Shown piece after piece: positions 49,320 through 59,881 of a DNA stretch of 64,000 nucleotides. The position numbers and the translations under genes were made by a program. Source of the DNA: Bradyrhizobium sp. CCGUVB1N3 (lineage in GTDB: Bacteria; Pseudomonadota; Alphaproteobacteria; Rhizobiales; Xanthobacteraceae); the NCBI RefSeq assembly GCF_024199925.1, contig NZ_JANADR010000001.1, positions 6,885,501 to 6,949,500 of the forward strand. Direction: 5' to 3'. Every line of letters starts with the position of its first letter. Position 1 is the first letter of the stretch. The notes beneath the pieces are model-generated. The model was not told the DNA's origin. It did no database searches and saw nothing but the letters and a program-made list of their open reading frames with translations.

Positions 49320-50459
49320 ATGCCGAAGCCCCAGGAAGTCGCTGTCCTCGTCGTCAACGGACGCAAATTCGAGGACTGGGAATTCGTCATGGTCCGCCGC
49401 AACTGGGGCGACTCCTACGCCTATTTCCAATTCAGCGCGGCCGAGCGCGACCCGATCTTTAAGAAGGGCGGCCAGTTTCCCGATTGGCAAAAGCTGCAGT
49501 TCAAGCCTGGCGATCTTTGCAGCGTCTACCTGGCGGGCTTCCTCGCGATCACCGGCTTCATCGAGGTGCGCCAGGTCGCCTATGACGCGAACAGCCACGG
49601 TGTGATGCTCATTGGCAAGAGCTACACGGCGCTAGGTGCCAAATCTAGCGTCGATACCAAGACCGGCAGCTTCGACAACAAGAACATCGTGCAGGTCGCG
49701 CAGGAGGTCTGGGCCCCTTACGGCGCAGGCGTCAAGGTGGTCGGCCAGGTCGATATGACGCCGTTCGACAAGCTGCAGAACAATACTGGCGAGCCGGTCT
49801 GGGACTTCTGCGAGCGCATCGCACGCGACCGGTGCGCGCGATTGGCCTGCGATGCCTTCGGCAACTTCCTGCTGATCGGCGAGCACACCGGCAACGTCGT
49901 CGGGGGACTGGTCGAGGGCAAGAACATCCTGTCGTGCCAGTGCATCATCGACAGCACTATGGTGTTCGAGACCTACGACGTTCGCGGCAGCTCGCAGGCC
50001 AGCGACGATCACAACATGACCGATGCCAGCGAGCAGCAAGCGGTCCAGAACACAAGCATCAAAAACGTTCTCTATAGCAAGCTGATCACGCCGATTGAGG
50101 AGTCGGTCAAGTCGCAAGGGGAGATGAAGCTGCGGGCGGATTTCGAGCAGCGCATCCACGACGGCCAACAAATCCAGGCGACCATCACCGTGCAGGGCTG
50201 GCTGCGCGAAGGCGTCGCGCTCTGGCAGGAGGGCGATCACGTCCACGTCTACTCGCCGATGGCGATGCTCAACGAAGAGCTGGCAATCCAGCAAGTCGTC
50301 TTCATGCAGGACGACAAGCGGGGCAGCGTGACGGTGCTCACCTGCGTCAATCCGGCGTTCCTGAACGCGCACCCGACCTACAATGTCGGTCCGACCAACA
50401 CGTCAAACGCACCCAGCACTCCTAGTTCATCCTCGAACTCGTCGACCATCTCAGTTTGA
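49320..50459 (+). CDS. Baseplate hub protein (Mu gpP-like)
   Basis: 379 residues. VAVLVVNGRKFEDWEFVMVR, FQFSAAERDPIFKKGGQF, DLCSVYLAGFLAITGFIEVR and the later MVFETYDVRGSSQASDDHN with VQGWLREGVALWQEGDHVHV fit the late-control gpD/Mu gpP hub fold. Forms the ring between tail tube and spike. Serine-rich C-terminal tail. Confidence 0.85.
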   Translation: MPKPQEVAVLVVNGRKFEDWEFVMVRRNWGDSYAYFQFSAAERDPIFKKGGQFPDWQKLQFKPGDLCSVYLAGFLAITGFIEVRQVAYDANSHGVMLIGKSYTALGAKSSVDTKTGSFDNKNIVQVAQEVWAPYGAGVKVVGQVDMTPFDKLQNNTGEPVWDFCERIARDRCARLACDAFGNFLLIGEHTGNVVGGLVEGKNILSCQCIIDSTMVFETYDVRGSSQASDDHNMTDASEQQAVQNTSIKNVLYSKLITPIEESVKSQGEMKLRADFEQRIHDGQQIQATITVQGWLREGVALWQEGDHVHVYSPMAMLNEELAIQQVVFMQDDKRGSVTVLTCVNPAFLNAHPTYNVGPTNTSNAPSTPSSSSNSSTISV

Positions 50460-50470
50460 AGGAAGCGCAT

Positions 50471-51286
50471 ATGCACCGTGCCACACCGCTCAACAGTTCG
50501 TTGCGCAGCTATTCCGCTGGCGGCGCGCGCGGCGTTGTCGATCAAGTCGATGACTCCAAGTTTTTGCAGGAGATGGCCGGAAACTTCATGCACAACGAGT
50601 CGCGCAAGGGCTGCGAGGCTCCGCAGAACTATGGTTTCACGTCCGTGGTGTTCGACGCCGAGAAGGATGCGCAGGGCAAGATCAAGTCCGCCGCCGAGCA
50701 CTTCACCAGTTTCATGGGCGGCAGCCGCTCTTTCCCCATCGCGCTCATGGATGATCGCCGCCACCGGCTCTTTAAACTGGAGAAAGGCGACACCGCGATG
50801 TTTCGCGGACGCGGCGACAAGCAGCAATTCCACATGACGCAAGACGGCGGCTTCTGGACCGCTCCGCAGGACAAGACCGTTCGCATGCACCTGGTCCAGC
50901 AGGACAGCGAGAGCAATGCGACGATGGACCAGGGCGGCCAGGGCAGCGGTTCCGGTGGCTTGGGTGGCGGGGCTGGCGTCGCGGCATTTGACGCGAGCGG
51001 CGGCGGTTCGGACAGCCAGCAAGGCGGCCAGCAGCAACAGCAGAAGCGCGGACAGGAGGCGCTCTACAAGGATGGCAAGAAGTCGCCGTTGTTCGTCGAG
51101 GTCACAAAGGACAAGACGCGCATGGGCGGCAACCAGTGTCACCTCGCACTCGCCGATGGCAACACCTACCTGCATTGCCATACCGACAAGCAGGTCTACG
51201 TCGGCGCGGAAGCGGGCAAAGCGTCGTTCGATTATCTCGTCACGCTGTCCGGCCCGTGCGTCAACTCGCTCGGCAAGATCGGGTGA
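50471..51286 (+). CDS. Baseplate puncturing protein (Mu gp45-like)
   Basis: 271 residues from ATG 50471 with ribosome site GGAAG; a TTG at 50456 would add five residues. SFPIALMDDRRHRLFKLEKG, DTAMFRGRGDKQQFHMTQDG and GNTYLHCHTDKQVYVGAEAG represent the gp45 OB fold and C-terminal beta prism. A Gly/Gln/Ser insertion (about 165-200) is unusual for the family. Membrane-piercing spike. Confidence 0.83.
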   Translation: MHRATPLNSSLRSYSAGGARGVVDQVDDSKFLQEMAGNFMHNESRKGCEAPQNYGFTSVVFDAEKDAQGKIKSAAEHFTSFMGGSRSFPIALMDDRRHRLFKLEKGDTAMFRGRGDKQQFHMTQDGGFWTAPQDKTVRMHLVQQDSESNATMDQGGQGSGSGGLGGGAGVAAFDASGGGSDSQQGGQQQQQKRGQEALYKDGKKSPLFVEVTKDKTRMGGNQCHLALADGNTYLHCHTDKQVYVGAEAGKASFDYLVTLSGPCVNSLGKIG

Positions 51287-51289
51287 CGC

Positions 51290-51811
51290 ATGCCAGCGGG
51301 CTACAACGTCCCTGACATCCGGCTCGTCCAGAACAATGTCTTTCCGCAATACTCTGTCACAGTTGATTGGTCGCTGCTCCCCAATGGCACGCTTGACGAT
51401 ACCCAGGCGCTGGCAACGGCAGTCATCGTCGCGCTCGGCACCAACGCACTGGCTGGTCCGAACGACGATCTGCCCGACCCGGATTCCACCGACCGCATGG
51501 GATGGTGGGGCGATCTCGACGCGCAGGCGATCTGGGGCGGTTGGCCCATCGGATCGAAGCTATGGCTGCTCAGGCGATCCAAGATCACGCCAGCGGCGGC
51601 GCGGCAGGGCTCAACCCTGGTCGTGGTCGAGAACTACATCCGAATGGCGATCCAACCGTTCGTCGACCGCAAGATTTGTTCGGGTTTCGACGTTTGGGTC
51701 ACTAGGGTCGATCCTCAACGCATTGATGCCTTGCTGCGCATTTATCGCGGGCCGCTGCCCGAGATTGAGTTGCGCTATGCCGTTCTCTGGGATGCGATGG
51801 TGAACCGCTGA
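51290..51811 (+). CDS. Baseplate protein (Mu gp46-like)
   Basis: 173 residues. TLDDTQALATAVIVALGTNA, DRMGWWGDLDAQAIWGGWPI, GSKLWLLRRSKITPAAARQG and the closing LPEIELRYAVLWDAMVNR match the GP46 family (gp25-like wedge component). ATG overlaps the J-like gene by 1 base at its end. Confidence 0.88.
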   Translation: MPAGYNVPDIRLVQNNVFPQYSVTVDWSLLPNGTLDDTQALATAVIVALGTNALAGPNDDLPDPDSTDRMGWWGDLDAQAIWGGWPIGSKLWLLRRSKITPAAARQGSTLVVVENYIRMAIQPFVDRKICSGFDVWVTRVDPQRIDALLRIYRGPLPEIELRYAVLWDAMVNR

Positions 51812-52926
51812 TGCCTTGGTCAACGCCAGCTCTCCGTGATGTTCGTTCGCTGGTTCGCGATGCGGTTAACGCCTCGCTGCCAGGGGCCGATGCGAACGTA
51901 CCAAACAGCGTGTTGCGTGTGTTATCGGACAACCAGGGTGCGCTTTGTCATCTGACGCTGCAATATATCGATTGGCTGGCGCTGCAGCTGCTGCCTGATA
52001 CCGCAGAGACCGAATGGCTCGACCGCCACGGGCAAATCTGGCTGGTCAACTCAGACGGCTCGACCGGCCGCAAGATGGCTACGCTGGCGCAGGGTACCGC
52101 TAGCTTCCAGGGCACCACGGGCGGCGGGCTGATCCCGACCGGCACCCTATTGCAAAGTGCGCTGGGGATTCCGCCTGGCTCGGACTCACCAAACACCGTC
52201 GTCAGTTACGAGCTGCTGGACGATGTCGTCGTCTCGACTGCTACGGCGTCCACCGGCAATATCCGTTGCCTCGATGCCGGATCGTTCGGCAACCTGCCGA
52301 CCGGGTCCGTTCTGTCGATGCCACAAACCATCGCTGGCGCGAGCCAGTTCGCGGAAGTGCTTGAACTGAACGGAGGCGCGGACCCCGAGACCGACGACCA
52401 GCTTCGGGCGCGTATCCTGCGCCGCATCCGCCAGCCTCCGATGGGCGGCGCGGCTTATGACTACGAGGCGTGGGCGCTCGCGGTCCCCGGCGTCACGCGG
52501 GCGTGGTGTGCGCCGCTGGAGATGGGCATCGGCACGGTCACCATCCGCTTTATGATGGACGATCTGCGCGCCAGCAACGGCGGCTTTCCGCTTCCTGCCG
52601 ACATCACTGCGGTCAAAGCTTACATCGACCAGATGCGACCGGTGGCCGTCAAAGATGTCTTCGTTGAAGCACCGATCCCCTATCCGATCAATCTGCGGAT
52701 CTCCTATCTCGATTGGGACGACGGCTCGACACGCGCATCCATCACGCAAAGCCTGCTGCATGAATTCTTCGTCCGGGCATCTCCCGGTCAGCTCTGGTAT
52801 CGGTCGTGGTCGGACGAAGGCATTGCCAACGGGGTTGGCGTCAACGCCTATGACCTGGTTGCCAGCGACACGCCAATGCCAGCACCTGGCTACATGCCGG
52901 TGCTCGGTGACATAACCTACGGTTAG
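51811..52926 (+). CDS. Baseplate J-like protein (Mu gp47-like)
   Basis: 371 residues. N-terminal helical arm (LRDVRSLVRDAVNASLPGAD), the WLDRHGQIWLVNSDG segment, GTLLQSALGI beta repeat, ELNGGADPETDDQLRARILR and RQPPMGGAAYDYEAWALAVP with PGVTRAW typical of baseplate J. Wedge protein connecting hub and tail fibres. Confidence 0.92.
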   Translation: MPWSTPALRDVRSLVRDAVNASLPGADANVPNSVLRVLSDNQGALCHLTLQYIDWLALQLLPDTAETEWLDRHGQIWLVNSDGSTGRKMATLAQGTASFQGTTGGGLIPTGTLLQSALGIPPGSDSPNTVVSYELLDDVVVSTATASTGNIRCLDAGSFGNLPTGSVLSMPQTIAGASQFAEVLELNGGADPETDDQLRARILRRIRQPPMGGAAYDYEAWALAVPGVTRAWCAPLEMGIGTVTIRFMMDDLRASNGGFPLPADITAVKAYIDQMRPVAVKDVFVEAPIPYPINLRISYLDWDDGSTRASITQSLLHEFFVRASPGQLWYRSWSDEGIANGVGVNAYDLVASDTPMPAPGYMPVLGDITYG

Positions 52927-52930
52927 CGCG

Positions 52931-53653
52931 ATGTCTGACCGGCACATCCGCCGCGCCGGGAGCGACTATCGAGACGCCTTTCTTGAGCTGCTGCCCAACG
53001 GCCAGGCATGGCCGAAGCATTCCATCGACAGCGTGCTGTGGCAGGCCTGCGATGGGTTGTGCGACTACTGGGGTTTCGTTGATGGTCGCGCGGCCGATCT
53101 CTTGGAGACGGAGAGCGACCCGCGCCTGACGCTTGAGCTGCTGCCTGACTGGGAGCGCAATTGGGGCCTGCCTGACGAGTGCCTGAAAGACCCGCCGACC
53201 TCGCTCGCCGACCGCCGCGCGGCGCTGCTTGCTAAGATGACCTTGTTAGGCGCTCAGTCGCGCCAGTTCATGATCGAGGTGGCCAAGGCCTACGGCTACG
53301 ACATCACGATCACTGAATATGCGCCCTACATGACCGGCGTTTCGCGAGTAGGAGATACTCGTTGGTACAACGAGGGCGATCCCGACCATTATCGCTGGTA
53401 TCTCGGCCCGCCGGAGATGCGGTTTTTTTGGACCGTGCACGTCAACGCGACCAAGATGACCCGCTTCCACGTCAACAGCAGCCAGTGCGGTATCGACCGG
53501 CTGTTGAAGATCTGGCTGGCCGACGATCTCGAATGCATCCTCGACAAGATCAAGCCAGCGCAGACCAACATCATCTACGACTACTCGCCGATGGATTCGC
53601 TCGACTTCAGTCAGCGGTACAACACCGAATACCTCGCGCTCGGGATTATGTGA
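52931..53653 (+). CDS. Baseplate/tail protein (Mu gp48-like, YmfQ/DUF2313)
   Basis: 240 residues. YRDAFLELLPNGQAWPKHSI, DPRLTLELLPDWERNWGLPD, LADRRAALLAKMTLLGAQSR and KAYGYDITITEYAPYMTGVS are characteristic of DUF2313. Attaches fibres to the wedge. Confidence 0.88.
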   Translation: MSDRHIRRAGSDYRDAFLELLPNGQAWPKHSIDSVLWQACDGLCDYWGFVDGRAADLLETESDPRLTLELLPDWERNWGLPDECLKDPPTSLADRRAALLAKMTLLGAQSRQFMIEVAKAYGYDITITEYAPYMTGVSRVGDTRWYNEGDPDHYRWYLGPPEMRFFWTVHVNATKMTRFHVNSSQCGIDRLLKIWLADDLECILDKIKPAQTNIIYDYSPMDSLDFSQRYNTEYLALGIM

Positions 53654-53654
53654 G

Positions 53655-54350
53655 ATGGCCGACAACAAACAGATCAAGGATGGTCTCGGCAACCTCTTCA
53701 CCATCCGCATGCACGACCTGACGCAGGTCCAAGACGGCAGCCTGCAGCGCTCGATGGTGTTCTCGACGTTGCTGCCAGTCGACTATACGAGCGGCGGTGC
53801 CTTTCAGCGCACCTCCAGAAGCAACATCATGGCGGCGGGTGCAGCCGCGCAGTCGCCAATCTACTCGTTCTGGTGGCCGTCAGCGACGACGCTGGCGCTG
53901 GTCCGGCGCATTCGCATCTCGGCATGGAGCGACAGCGTCGGTTTCACGGCGGGGCTGGCGATCTTCAATCTGCTGACGTTGCGCCAGTTTCTCGCCGAGA
54001 TGACGCCCGGTCTGGTCAGCGACCTTACCGGCAATTCGGCCAAGCTGCGCACCTCGATGGTGACATCGCAGGCGTCAATCGTGCATTCGGACACCGCGCC
54101 ATTGACCGGTGGCACCTACACCGCCGATCCCGGCGCGACCGATATCTGGGTCGGTAGTGTGGGGGCCAATGCTTTCACACCGTTTGCTGCCGCTCCTGTG
54201 AAGCTGTTCGAGAAGCTGCAGGGCGAGATGCCGTTGCTGTTTGCGCAGTACGAAGGGTTCATGATCACCGCCACGGTGCCAGCCACTGGCACATGGCGTT
54301 TTGCCGTCACGACCGAGTGGGATGAGCTTCCGCCGACCGCCGGATATTGA
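53655..54350 (+). CDS. Virion structural protein of unknown role
   Basis: 231 residues starting one base after the gp48-like stop. MADNKQIKDGLGNLFTIRMH, SIYSFWW-type beta core (SPIYSFWWPSATTLALVRRI), FTPFAAAPVKLFEKLQGEM and a beta C-terminus (GTWRFAVTTEWDELPPTAGY). A jelly-roll-like part of the distal baseplate seems likely from position. Family not recognised. Confidence 0.65.
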   Translation: MADNKQIKDGLGNLFTIRMHDLTQVQDGSLQRSMVFSTLLPVDYTSGGAFQRTSRSNIMAAGAAAQSPIYSFWWPSATTLALVRRIRISAWSDSVGFTAGLAIFNLLTLRQFLAEMTPGLVSDLTGNSAKLRTSMVTSQASIVHSDTAPLTGGTYTADPGATDIWVGSVGANAFTPFAAAPVKLFEKLQGEMPLLFAQYEGFMITATVPATGTWRFAVTTEWDELPPTAGY

Positions 54351-54362
54351 GGGGACATCACC

Positions 54363-55574
54363 GTGCAATACAATCAGCCGCTCGACCAACCGTCCAATCC
54401 CAACGCGCCCTATATCGACGGCAATCCGGCGGCGGGCATCCAAGGCTCCATCGTTCCGGCCGCCTCCATCGAGTACGATCAGCGCGAGGTCATCGAGGTC
54501 ATCACCCGCGCCAATGTGCGCGGTTACTTCGACTTCTCCAACACGCCGTGCGCGATCCCGGCCAACTCCGATCTGACTCAACTGCGAAAGGCGATCGAAG
54601 GCTTCATCACATCGCAGAGTTGGATCATCGATAAGGTCTTGACCAAGACCGTGCATGGACCCGGAGCGGATTTCGCCGATCTGAACGCGGCGATTTATTG
54701 GCTGTCGCACTATCGGATCACGACCAAGGGGTTTGTGCACTTCAACATCGCTGGGGCCACGTCTGGCACGGCGCAGATGTTCACCTATACCCAGACGGTG
54801 AACCTCATCCATCCCGACCTCCTCTATACCGACTGGAATGGGGCTCCGTTGATCGGCGCACCGCCCAACGTGAATGACTTTCAATTCACCGGTTTTTCCA
54901 ACAGGACGGTGGATGCCAACGCCCATCTGGCGATGCTTCGAACGAGACTGGGAACAGAGCTGCGCTTCGTGACCGGCGCTCAGTTTAACATCGGCTCCTC
55001 GACGTCACTCAGAACGCTATTGATAAGCAATGACGGCTCGACGGTCCAGCTCTTGGTGTTGAACGGTGGCATCCCCGGTCTCTACAACATGGCGGTCCAC
55101 GGAGCGCAGGCCTTTGGCATCGTGCTCAACATGTGCAACGCGTGGACCAGCGGGACATGGGTGTCCGCCTCCGGCACGGTGAACGGTGACGCGTGGGAGT
55201 TGCAAGGTGATCTGAGCTTGGCGGCGACGCAGACGATTGGCGCTGGAAGTGCACACGGAATTACGATGCAGCCGGGCACATGCATCAGACAGGGTGGGGC
55301 CTTCAAGTGGGTCTCCAAAGGATGCGACACTGGCGTCGTTATGATCACTGGCTCATCCGCCTCGCTTCAGGGCTGTATGTTTCAGAACTGTGGGACCGGC
55401 ATCAGTTGTGACAGCTCTTTTGCCAATGCTTACAGCTCATCCTATTCGGGCAACACGACCGACATCTATTGCGCCCACAGCGGTCACGTGGTCGCCGTTG
55501 GTGGCACCGGCATCACTTCCACTTCTCCGGCGCTCAACGCCCTCGGCAATGCCAATGGCATGATCAGCTACTAG
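54363..55574 (+). CDS. Putative tail spike with parallel beta-helix
   Basis: 403 residues, GTG start at 54363. After an adaptor segment (residues 1-95) the pattern GPGADFADLNAAIYWLSHYR starts a run of short strands and turns (HFNIAGATSG, GLYNMAVHGAQAFGIVLNMC, SSASLQGCMFQNCGTGISCD, GHVVAVGGTGITSTSP), as in pectate-lyase-like beta-helices. Such spikes bind or cut capsule or O-antigen; no catalytic site can be named. Confidence 0.65.
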   Translation: MQYNQPLDQPSNPNAPYIDGNPAAGIQGSIVPAASIEYDQREVIEVITRANVRGYFDFSNTPCAIPANSDLTQLRKAIEGFITSQSWIIDKVLTKTVHGPGADFADLNAAIYWLSHYRITTKGFVHFNIAGATSGTAQMFTYTQTVNLIHPDLLYTDWNGAPLIGAPPNVNDFQFTGFSNRTVDANAHLAMLRTRLGTELRFVTGAQFNIGSSTSLRTLLISNDGSTVQLLVLNGGIPGLYNMAVHGAQAFGIVLNMCNAWTSGTWVSASGTVNGDAWELQGDLSLAATQTIGAGSAHGITMQPGTCIRQGGAFKWVSKGCDTGVVMITGSSASLQGCMFQNCGTGISCDSSFANAYSSSYSGNTTDIYCAHSGHVVAVGGTGITSTSPALNALGNANGMISY

Positions 55575-55584
55575 GAGAGCAAAG

Positions 55585-56193
55585 ATGCAACTGCTCTATA
55601 GCGTCAACGGTGTAGTCGTAGCCGTCCACGACAGCGCACTGAATGTGTCGTCGTCTAGCTATGGCACTGATGTTCGGATCATTCCATACGACCAACCGTT
55701 GAGCACGCTTGAGCGTATTGGACCTGAGCCAGAACCGCCTCCAGCAGTGCCGCCAGATGGGCGACCCACGGTGATGCTGCGGCCGGACACGCGGCCATAT
55801 GCCGAGCCGCCACCGACGCCTGACATCTTGAAGCATTTCTCGGGTCAAGTGCGATGGGAGACCGCTACGGCTGGGATCATGATTAGTGGCGTTCCGGCCA
55901 ATACTGATCGCATCAGCCAGACGTTGGTCAGCAGCCTCGCGCAGTACGCCGCCACCATCGATCGGAATGATCCAATAGATTTTACTCAGGCAGGTGTCGC
56001 GTACAGGATCACCGCGCAGGACGCCATCGACATGAATACCCAGATAGCGGCGCTGGTCCAGCAATGCCACACGATCGAGGCTCAGTGTCTAACCGATCTC
56101 AATTCCGGCTCCCCGACGATCCTGACTTATGAGGACGTAGAGGCGAGGTTCTCTGGTCTGCGCGCGAAGACCCTGCGCTTTGGAAAGCAGTAA
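55585..56193 (+). CDS. DUF4376-like tail protein
   Basis: 202 residues. A proline-rich middle (GPEPEPPPAVPPDGRPTV) precedes VRWETATAGIMISGVPANTD and RISQTLVSSLAQYAATIDRN, then FTQAGVAYRITAQDAIDMNT: the DUF4376 layout common at the ends of fibre genes and in fibre-adjacent small proteins. Confidence 0.7.
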   Translation: MQLLYSVNGVVVAVHDSALNVSSSSYGTDVRIIPYDQPLSTLERIGPEPEPPPAVPPDGRPTVMLRPDTRPYAEPPPTPDILKHFSGQVRWETATAGIMISGVPANTDRISQTLVSSLAQYAATIDRNDPIDFTQAGVAYRITAQDAIDMNTQIAALVQQCHTIEAQCLTDLNSGSPTILTYEDVEARFSGLRAKTLRFGKQ

Positions 56194-56196
56194 GCG

Positions 56197-56574
56197 ATGG
56201 CCGGTCCGTCCTACTACAGCGGTGTGATGAACATCGCGAAGAATGAGGATTGGATCGTCCCCTTCGTCTACGGCACGGTCGATCCAACCGGGGCCAACTT
56301 CACACCCATCGATCTCACCGGCTCGACCTTGAAGCTCGAAATCCGCACGCAAGAGATCGACCATGAAGCGTTGGTGTCGGTATTCTCGCCGGACGGCGGC
56401 ATCTTCATCACCAACGCCGCGCAGGGCCAGTTTCAAATCCTGATCAATCGGCTGCATCTCACGCATCTCGCAGCGGGACAATACTTCACCGATCTCGTGC
56501 GGCTGATGCCGAATGGCTATCAGGAGCGCATCTGGGAAGGCACAGCCTATGTTGTTGAAGGGACGAGCCGCTGA
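56197..56574 (+). CDS. Small tail/baseplate protein
   Basis: 125 residues, beta-rich: [80 protein letters not shown]. The pattern resembles the N-terminal Ig-like domain of BppU/upper baseplate proteins. Its TGA overlaps the next ATG. Confidence 0.65.
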   Translation: MAGPSYYSGVMNIAKNEDWIVPFVYGTVDPTGANFTPIDLTGSTLKLEIRTQEIDHEALVSVFSPDGGIFITNAAQGQFQILINRLHLTHLAAGQYFTDLVRLMPNGYQERIWEGTAYVVEGTSR

Positions 56575-58202
56575 TGGCTGAGCCGCTGTTCGATCTCGCG
56601 GAAGGCACGCCGCGCATCACGCTCGCGACGTACGCACCGAGCGACACGCAGCTCGGCGTGCCGCAGGTCGGCCCGATGGGGCCGCAGGGTGCGCAGGGTG
56701 TGGCTGGACCTTCAGGACCGCCGGGGCCGCCCGGCGGATCAGGCGCACAGGGCTTGATGGGACCGCCCGGCGAGCAAGGACCGGTCGGTGCGACGGGTCC
56801 AACCGGGCCAAAGGGCGATCCCGGACCGCAGGGCGTGCCCGGCCCTCCGGGCGGCTTGGGCGAAGCGCCGACTGACGGCAAGAGCTATGGGCGCATGAGC
56901 GCAGCGTGGGCGCAGGTGCTCGGCATCTCTGGCGGCACTCTCACGGGTGCGCTGATCCTGAACGCTGACCCGACTGTGGCGCTCGGTGCGGCGACCAAGC
57001 AATATGTCGATACGCATCTGACCGGCGGCGGGTCCGTGCGCTATGACGTGGCGCAGAGTCTGACAGCGGCGCAACAGACGCAAGGTCGGCTCAATCTCGG
57101 CATCAACCAGACGACGCAGTTGCCCGCGAACTGCGATTTCAACACAATCAAGAACCCCGGTGCCTATCACACCCAAGACCAAAACTCCGCGAACGTGCCG
57201 GTCGGTGGGCGGCACTGGTATCTGCAAGTGTTCGTGTATTACGACGCGACGACCGGCTACACCTTGCAGCGCGTTACTTATCTCGATACCGCGCCCGCGA
57301 TCACCTTCGAACGCATCCAGGCTGGAGGTGCGTGGCAGGCGTGGCGGCAAGTGCTCTACACCGACAATGGTCTTCCGCTGACTGGAGGCACCATCACTGG
57401 CGCTCTGACGGTCAACGGCGCGTTCTATGAAAATGGTGGGGAGTTCACCTCTAGAACGGCGTCTGGCAACCAAGCCCGCTTGATGGCACCGGGTGGCAAC
57501 AACTCTGTGCTGCTCCGGAACGACGCCAGCAATTTTTACATCATGGCCACCAACAACGGTGACCCATGGGGTGGCTGGAATGCGCTGCGGCCATTCTCTT
57601 TCGATATGTCAAACGGCAACGTGAACTTGGGCCACAGCGTCAGCGTTGGCGGCAATTTAACGGTCAACAATTATCTGACGGTCAGTGGCGATTGCACGCA
57701 CGGCGGCAGCATACAGATCAGCGGCGGCCTCACCGCCAACAGCAAGATCAATAGCGGCCATAGTTACTCGACCAAGACCGGCATTTCGGGCGGCTATCAG
57801 AGCTACGGCCAGAACGTTTCGTGGGACGGCACCTTTGTTCATATGTGGATTGATAATGTCGATATCGCGCTTTCTGGTACGCGGCCATCTGATCCGCGCC
57901 TCAAGCGCGAGGTGCAGCCGCTCGATGGCAGCGGGCTCGGTCGTGTCAAAGAGTTGAAGCCGGTCAGCTTCCGCTGGAAGGACGTCGGCATCTTCAAGGA
58001 TGACGGCAAGCAGCACGTTGGCCTGATGGCCGACAACGTTCAAGATGTGTTGCCCGATGCGGTCGTTGGTTCGTTACGCGCATTGACAGCAGATGGCGAC
58101 ATCCAACCCGCGAGCATCGATGCGATGCCGCTGGTGGCGCTGCTGGTCAAGGCTGTGCAGGAATTGACCGCGAAGGTGGAAGCGCTGGAGGCCGCACGAT
58201 GA
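56574..58202 (+). CDS. Tail fibre with collagen-like region and S74 chaperone
   Basis: 542 residues. Collagen-like Gly-X-Y stretch (about 33-95), GRLNLGI-type shaft repeat, a receptor-like middle ([33 protein letters not shown]), then an S74 intramolecular chaperone: [12 protein letters not shown] with the catalytic Ser and Lys of the self-cleaving dyad, [19 protein letters not shown] and a C-terminal coiled coil ([19 protein letters not shown]). The chaperone trimerises the fibre and cuts itself off. Confidence 0.9.
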   Translation: MAEPLFDLAEGTPRITLATYAPSDTQLGVPQVGPMGPQGAQGVAGPSGPPGPPGGSGAQGLMGPPGEQGPVGATGPTGPKGDPGPQGVPGPPGGLGEAPTDGKSYGRMSAAWAQVLGISGGTLTGALILNADPTVALGAATKQYVDTHLTGGGSVRYDVAQSLTAAQQTQGRLNLGINQTTQLPANCDFNTIKNPGAYHTQDQNSANVPVGGRHWYLQVFVYYDATTGYTLQRVTYLDTAPAITFERIQAGGAWQAWRQVLYTDNGLPLTGGTITGALTVNGAFYENGGEFTSRTASGNQARLMAPGGNNSVLLRNDASNFYIMATNNGDPWGGWNALRPFSFDMSNGNVNLGHSVSVGGNLTVNNYLTVSGDCTHGGSIQISGGLTANSKINSGHSYSTKTGISGGYQSYGQNVSWDGTFVHMWIDNVDIALSGTRPSDPRLKREVQPLDGSGLGRVKELKPVSFRWKDVGIFKDDGKQHVGLMADNVQDVLPDAVVGSLRALTADGDIQPASIDAMPLVALLVKAVQELTAKVEALEAAR

Positions 58203-59881
58203 GCATCCAGCCCGTCATTCTTCAGGTGCCGCAGACCGGACCCGCGGGGCCGCAGGGGCCTCCTGGACCGCAGGGACCTTCAGGACCGCCGGGGCCGCCC
58301 GGCGGATCAGGCGCGCAAGGGATTCCGGGACCGCAGGGCGATCAGGGTCCGGTCGGTCCGATTGGCCCGCAAGGCGTAAAGGGCGACCAAGGCGATACCG
58401 GCCCGCAGGGCGTGCCCGGCGAGGTACAGGAAGCCCCGACCGATGGTCAGACTTATGGGCGCAAGAACAGCGCGTGGATCGCCATCACCTCTGGTTCGAC
58501 GGTCTATGTTTCCGACACGCCACCGACAGGCGCACCGGACAAGAGCCTGTGGTGGAATTCGACCAACGGCCTGCTCTATGTGCTCTACAACGACGGCGAC
58601 AGCACTGCGTGGGTGGTGGCGTTCAATCCAGTCGCCGGAACGTCGGTGCCTGCCATCGCCGACGCCGCGCCGCCGACGACTGGCTTGCCTGGCTCGCTGT
58701 GGTGGAATTCGACGAACGGCACGCTTTACGTGCTCTACAACGACGGTGACAGCGTCCAATGGGTGACGGCCAATCCGAGCGCTGCGCTCACCGGGATGCT
58801 GCGCTATGACGTGGCGCAGACGCTGACAGCAGCGCAACAGGCGCAGGCACGATCCAACCTGTACGCTGCGCCGTTCGACGTGATGGCATTTTCAGGAATG
58901 CAAGTGAACGGCTCATGCGAAATTAGTCAGGAACTAGGCGCAGGATCGCGGACTTTTGCCGCTGGAAATGCTTACGCTATGGATGGATGGGCCGTTGGAG
59001 TGTCTGGCCCCGCTGTTGTATCAGGAGCGCAAGTTGCCGATCGGCCTCCGGGTTTTTTCAATTCGATTAAGATCACGGTGACGACGGCTGATGCAGCTCC
59101 TGCGGCGAGCGATGCACTGATTTTGTTTCAGACAATCGAAGGTTATCGGGTCGAACGACTGGCTTTTGGCACGGCCAGTGCTCAACCGCTATCAATAGGT
59201 TTTTGGACGAAGATACATCGTCCCGGCACTTATTCCGGATCGATCAGAAACGCGGCGCAAAATCGCTCCTATCCATTTTCGTTTGTGCAAAATGTCGCTG
59301 ATGTCTGGGAATTCAAGACCGCAACTATTCCCGGCGATGTAACCGGGACGTGGGCTGGCTCAAACAATCCTAGCTTGCTCGTGATTTTCGCGATCATGGC
59401 TGGTTCAACTTATCTTGCTGCCGCAGGCGCGTGGGCCGCTGGAAACTACTACGGCGTAACAGGTACGGCCAACGGAGCCGCAGCAACGTCCGATATTTTC
59501 CAGATCACTGGCCTTGTCGTGTTGCCCGGCGTCGAGCTTCCATCAGCAGCGCGTGCTCCATTCATCATGCGGACCGCCGATCAAGAGCAGGTCCTAAGTC
59601 AACGCTATTACGAAAGGGTATTCATCAAATCCGTAACCAACGGCGGATATTTTGGCGGCACGTGGCCGCATAAAACCGCCAAGCGCACTACACCAACGTT
59701 CAGCTATACCGACAGCGTGGGAGCCGTTGGAAAAATCCAAACATCTGTTGGAGGAAATGGCCAAACGGTTACGGGCGGTGGCATAAGTTCAGATCCGATT
59801 TCTGTGAGTGCCGATTTAAACTATTCCGGTACAGCTGGCACTTGGGTTGCCTTCTGGGCGCAATCAGACGCGAGGATGTGA
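58199..59881 (+). CDS. Tail fibre-like protein with collagen-like region (paralogue 1)
   Basis: 560 residues. Collagen-like part (about 12-78), then two internal repeats of LWWNSTNG(L/T)[10 protein letters not shown], the hinge [20 protein letters not shown] and a C-terminal domain starting [20 protein letters not shown], containing [20 protein letters not shown] and ending in SARAPFIM-like residues, [11 protein letters not shown]. The latter domain recurs in the next two genes. Likely a receptor-binding or adhesive head of fibres. No chaperone domain. Confidence 0.8.
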   Translation: MSIQPVILQVPQTGPAGPQGPPGPQGPSGPPGPPGGSGAQGIPGPQGDQGPVGPIGPQGVKGDQGDTGPQGVPGEVQEAPTDGQTYGRKNSAWIAITSGSTVYVSDTPPTGAPDKSLWWNSTNGLLYVLYNDGDSTAWVVAFNPVAGTSVPAIADAAPPTTGLPGSLWWNSTNGTLYVLYNDGDSVQWVTANPSAALTGMLRYDVAQTLTAAQQAQARSNLYAAPFDVMAFSGMQVNGSCEISQELGAGSRTFAAGNAYAMDGWAVGVSGPAVVSGAQVADRPPGFFNSIKITVTTADAAPAASDALILFQTIEGYRVERLAFGTASAQPLSIGFWTKIHRPGTYSGSIRNAAQNRSYPFSFVQNVADVWEFKTATIPGDVTGTWAGSNNPSLLVIFAIMAGSTYLAAAGAWAAGNYYGVTGTANGAAATSDIFQITGLVVLPGVELPSAARAPFIMRTADQEQVLSQRYYERVFIKSVTNGGYFGGTWPHKTAKRTTPTFSYTDSVGAVGKIQTSVGGNGQTVTGGGISSDPISVSADLNYSGTAGTWVAFWAQSDARM

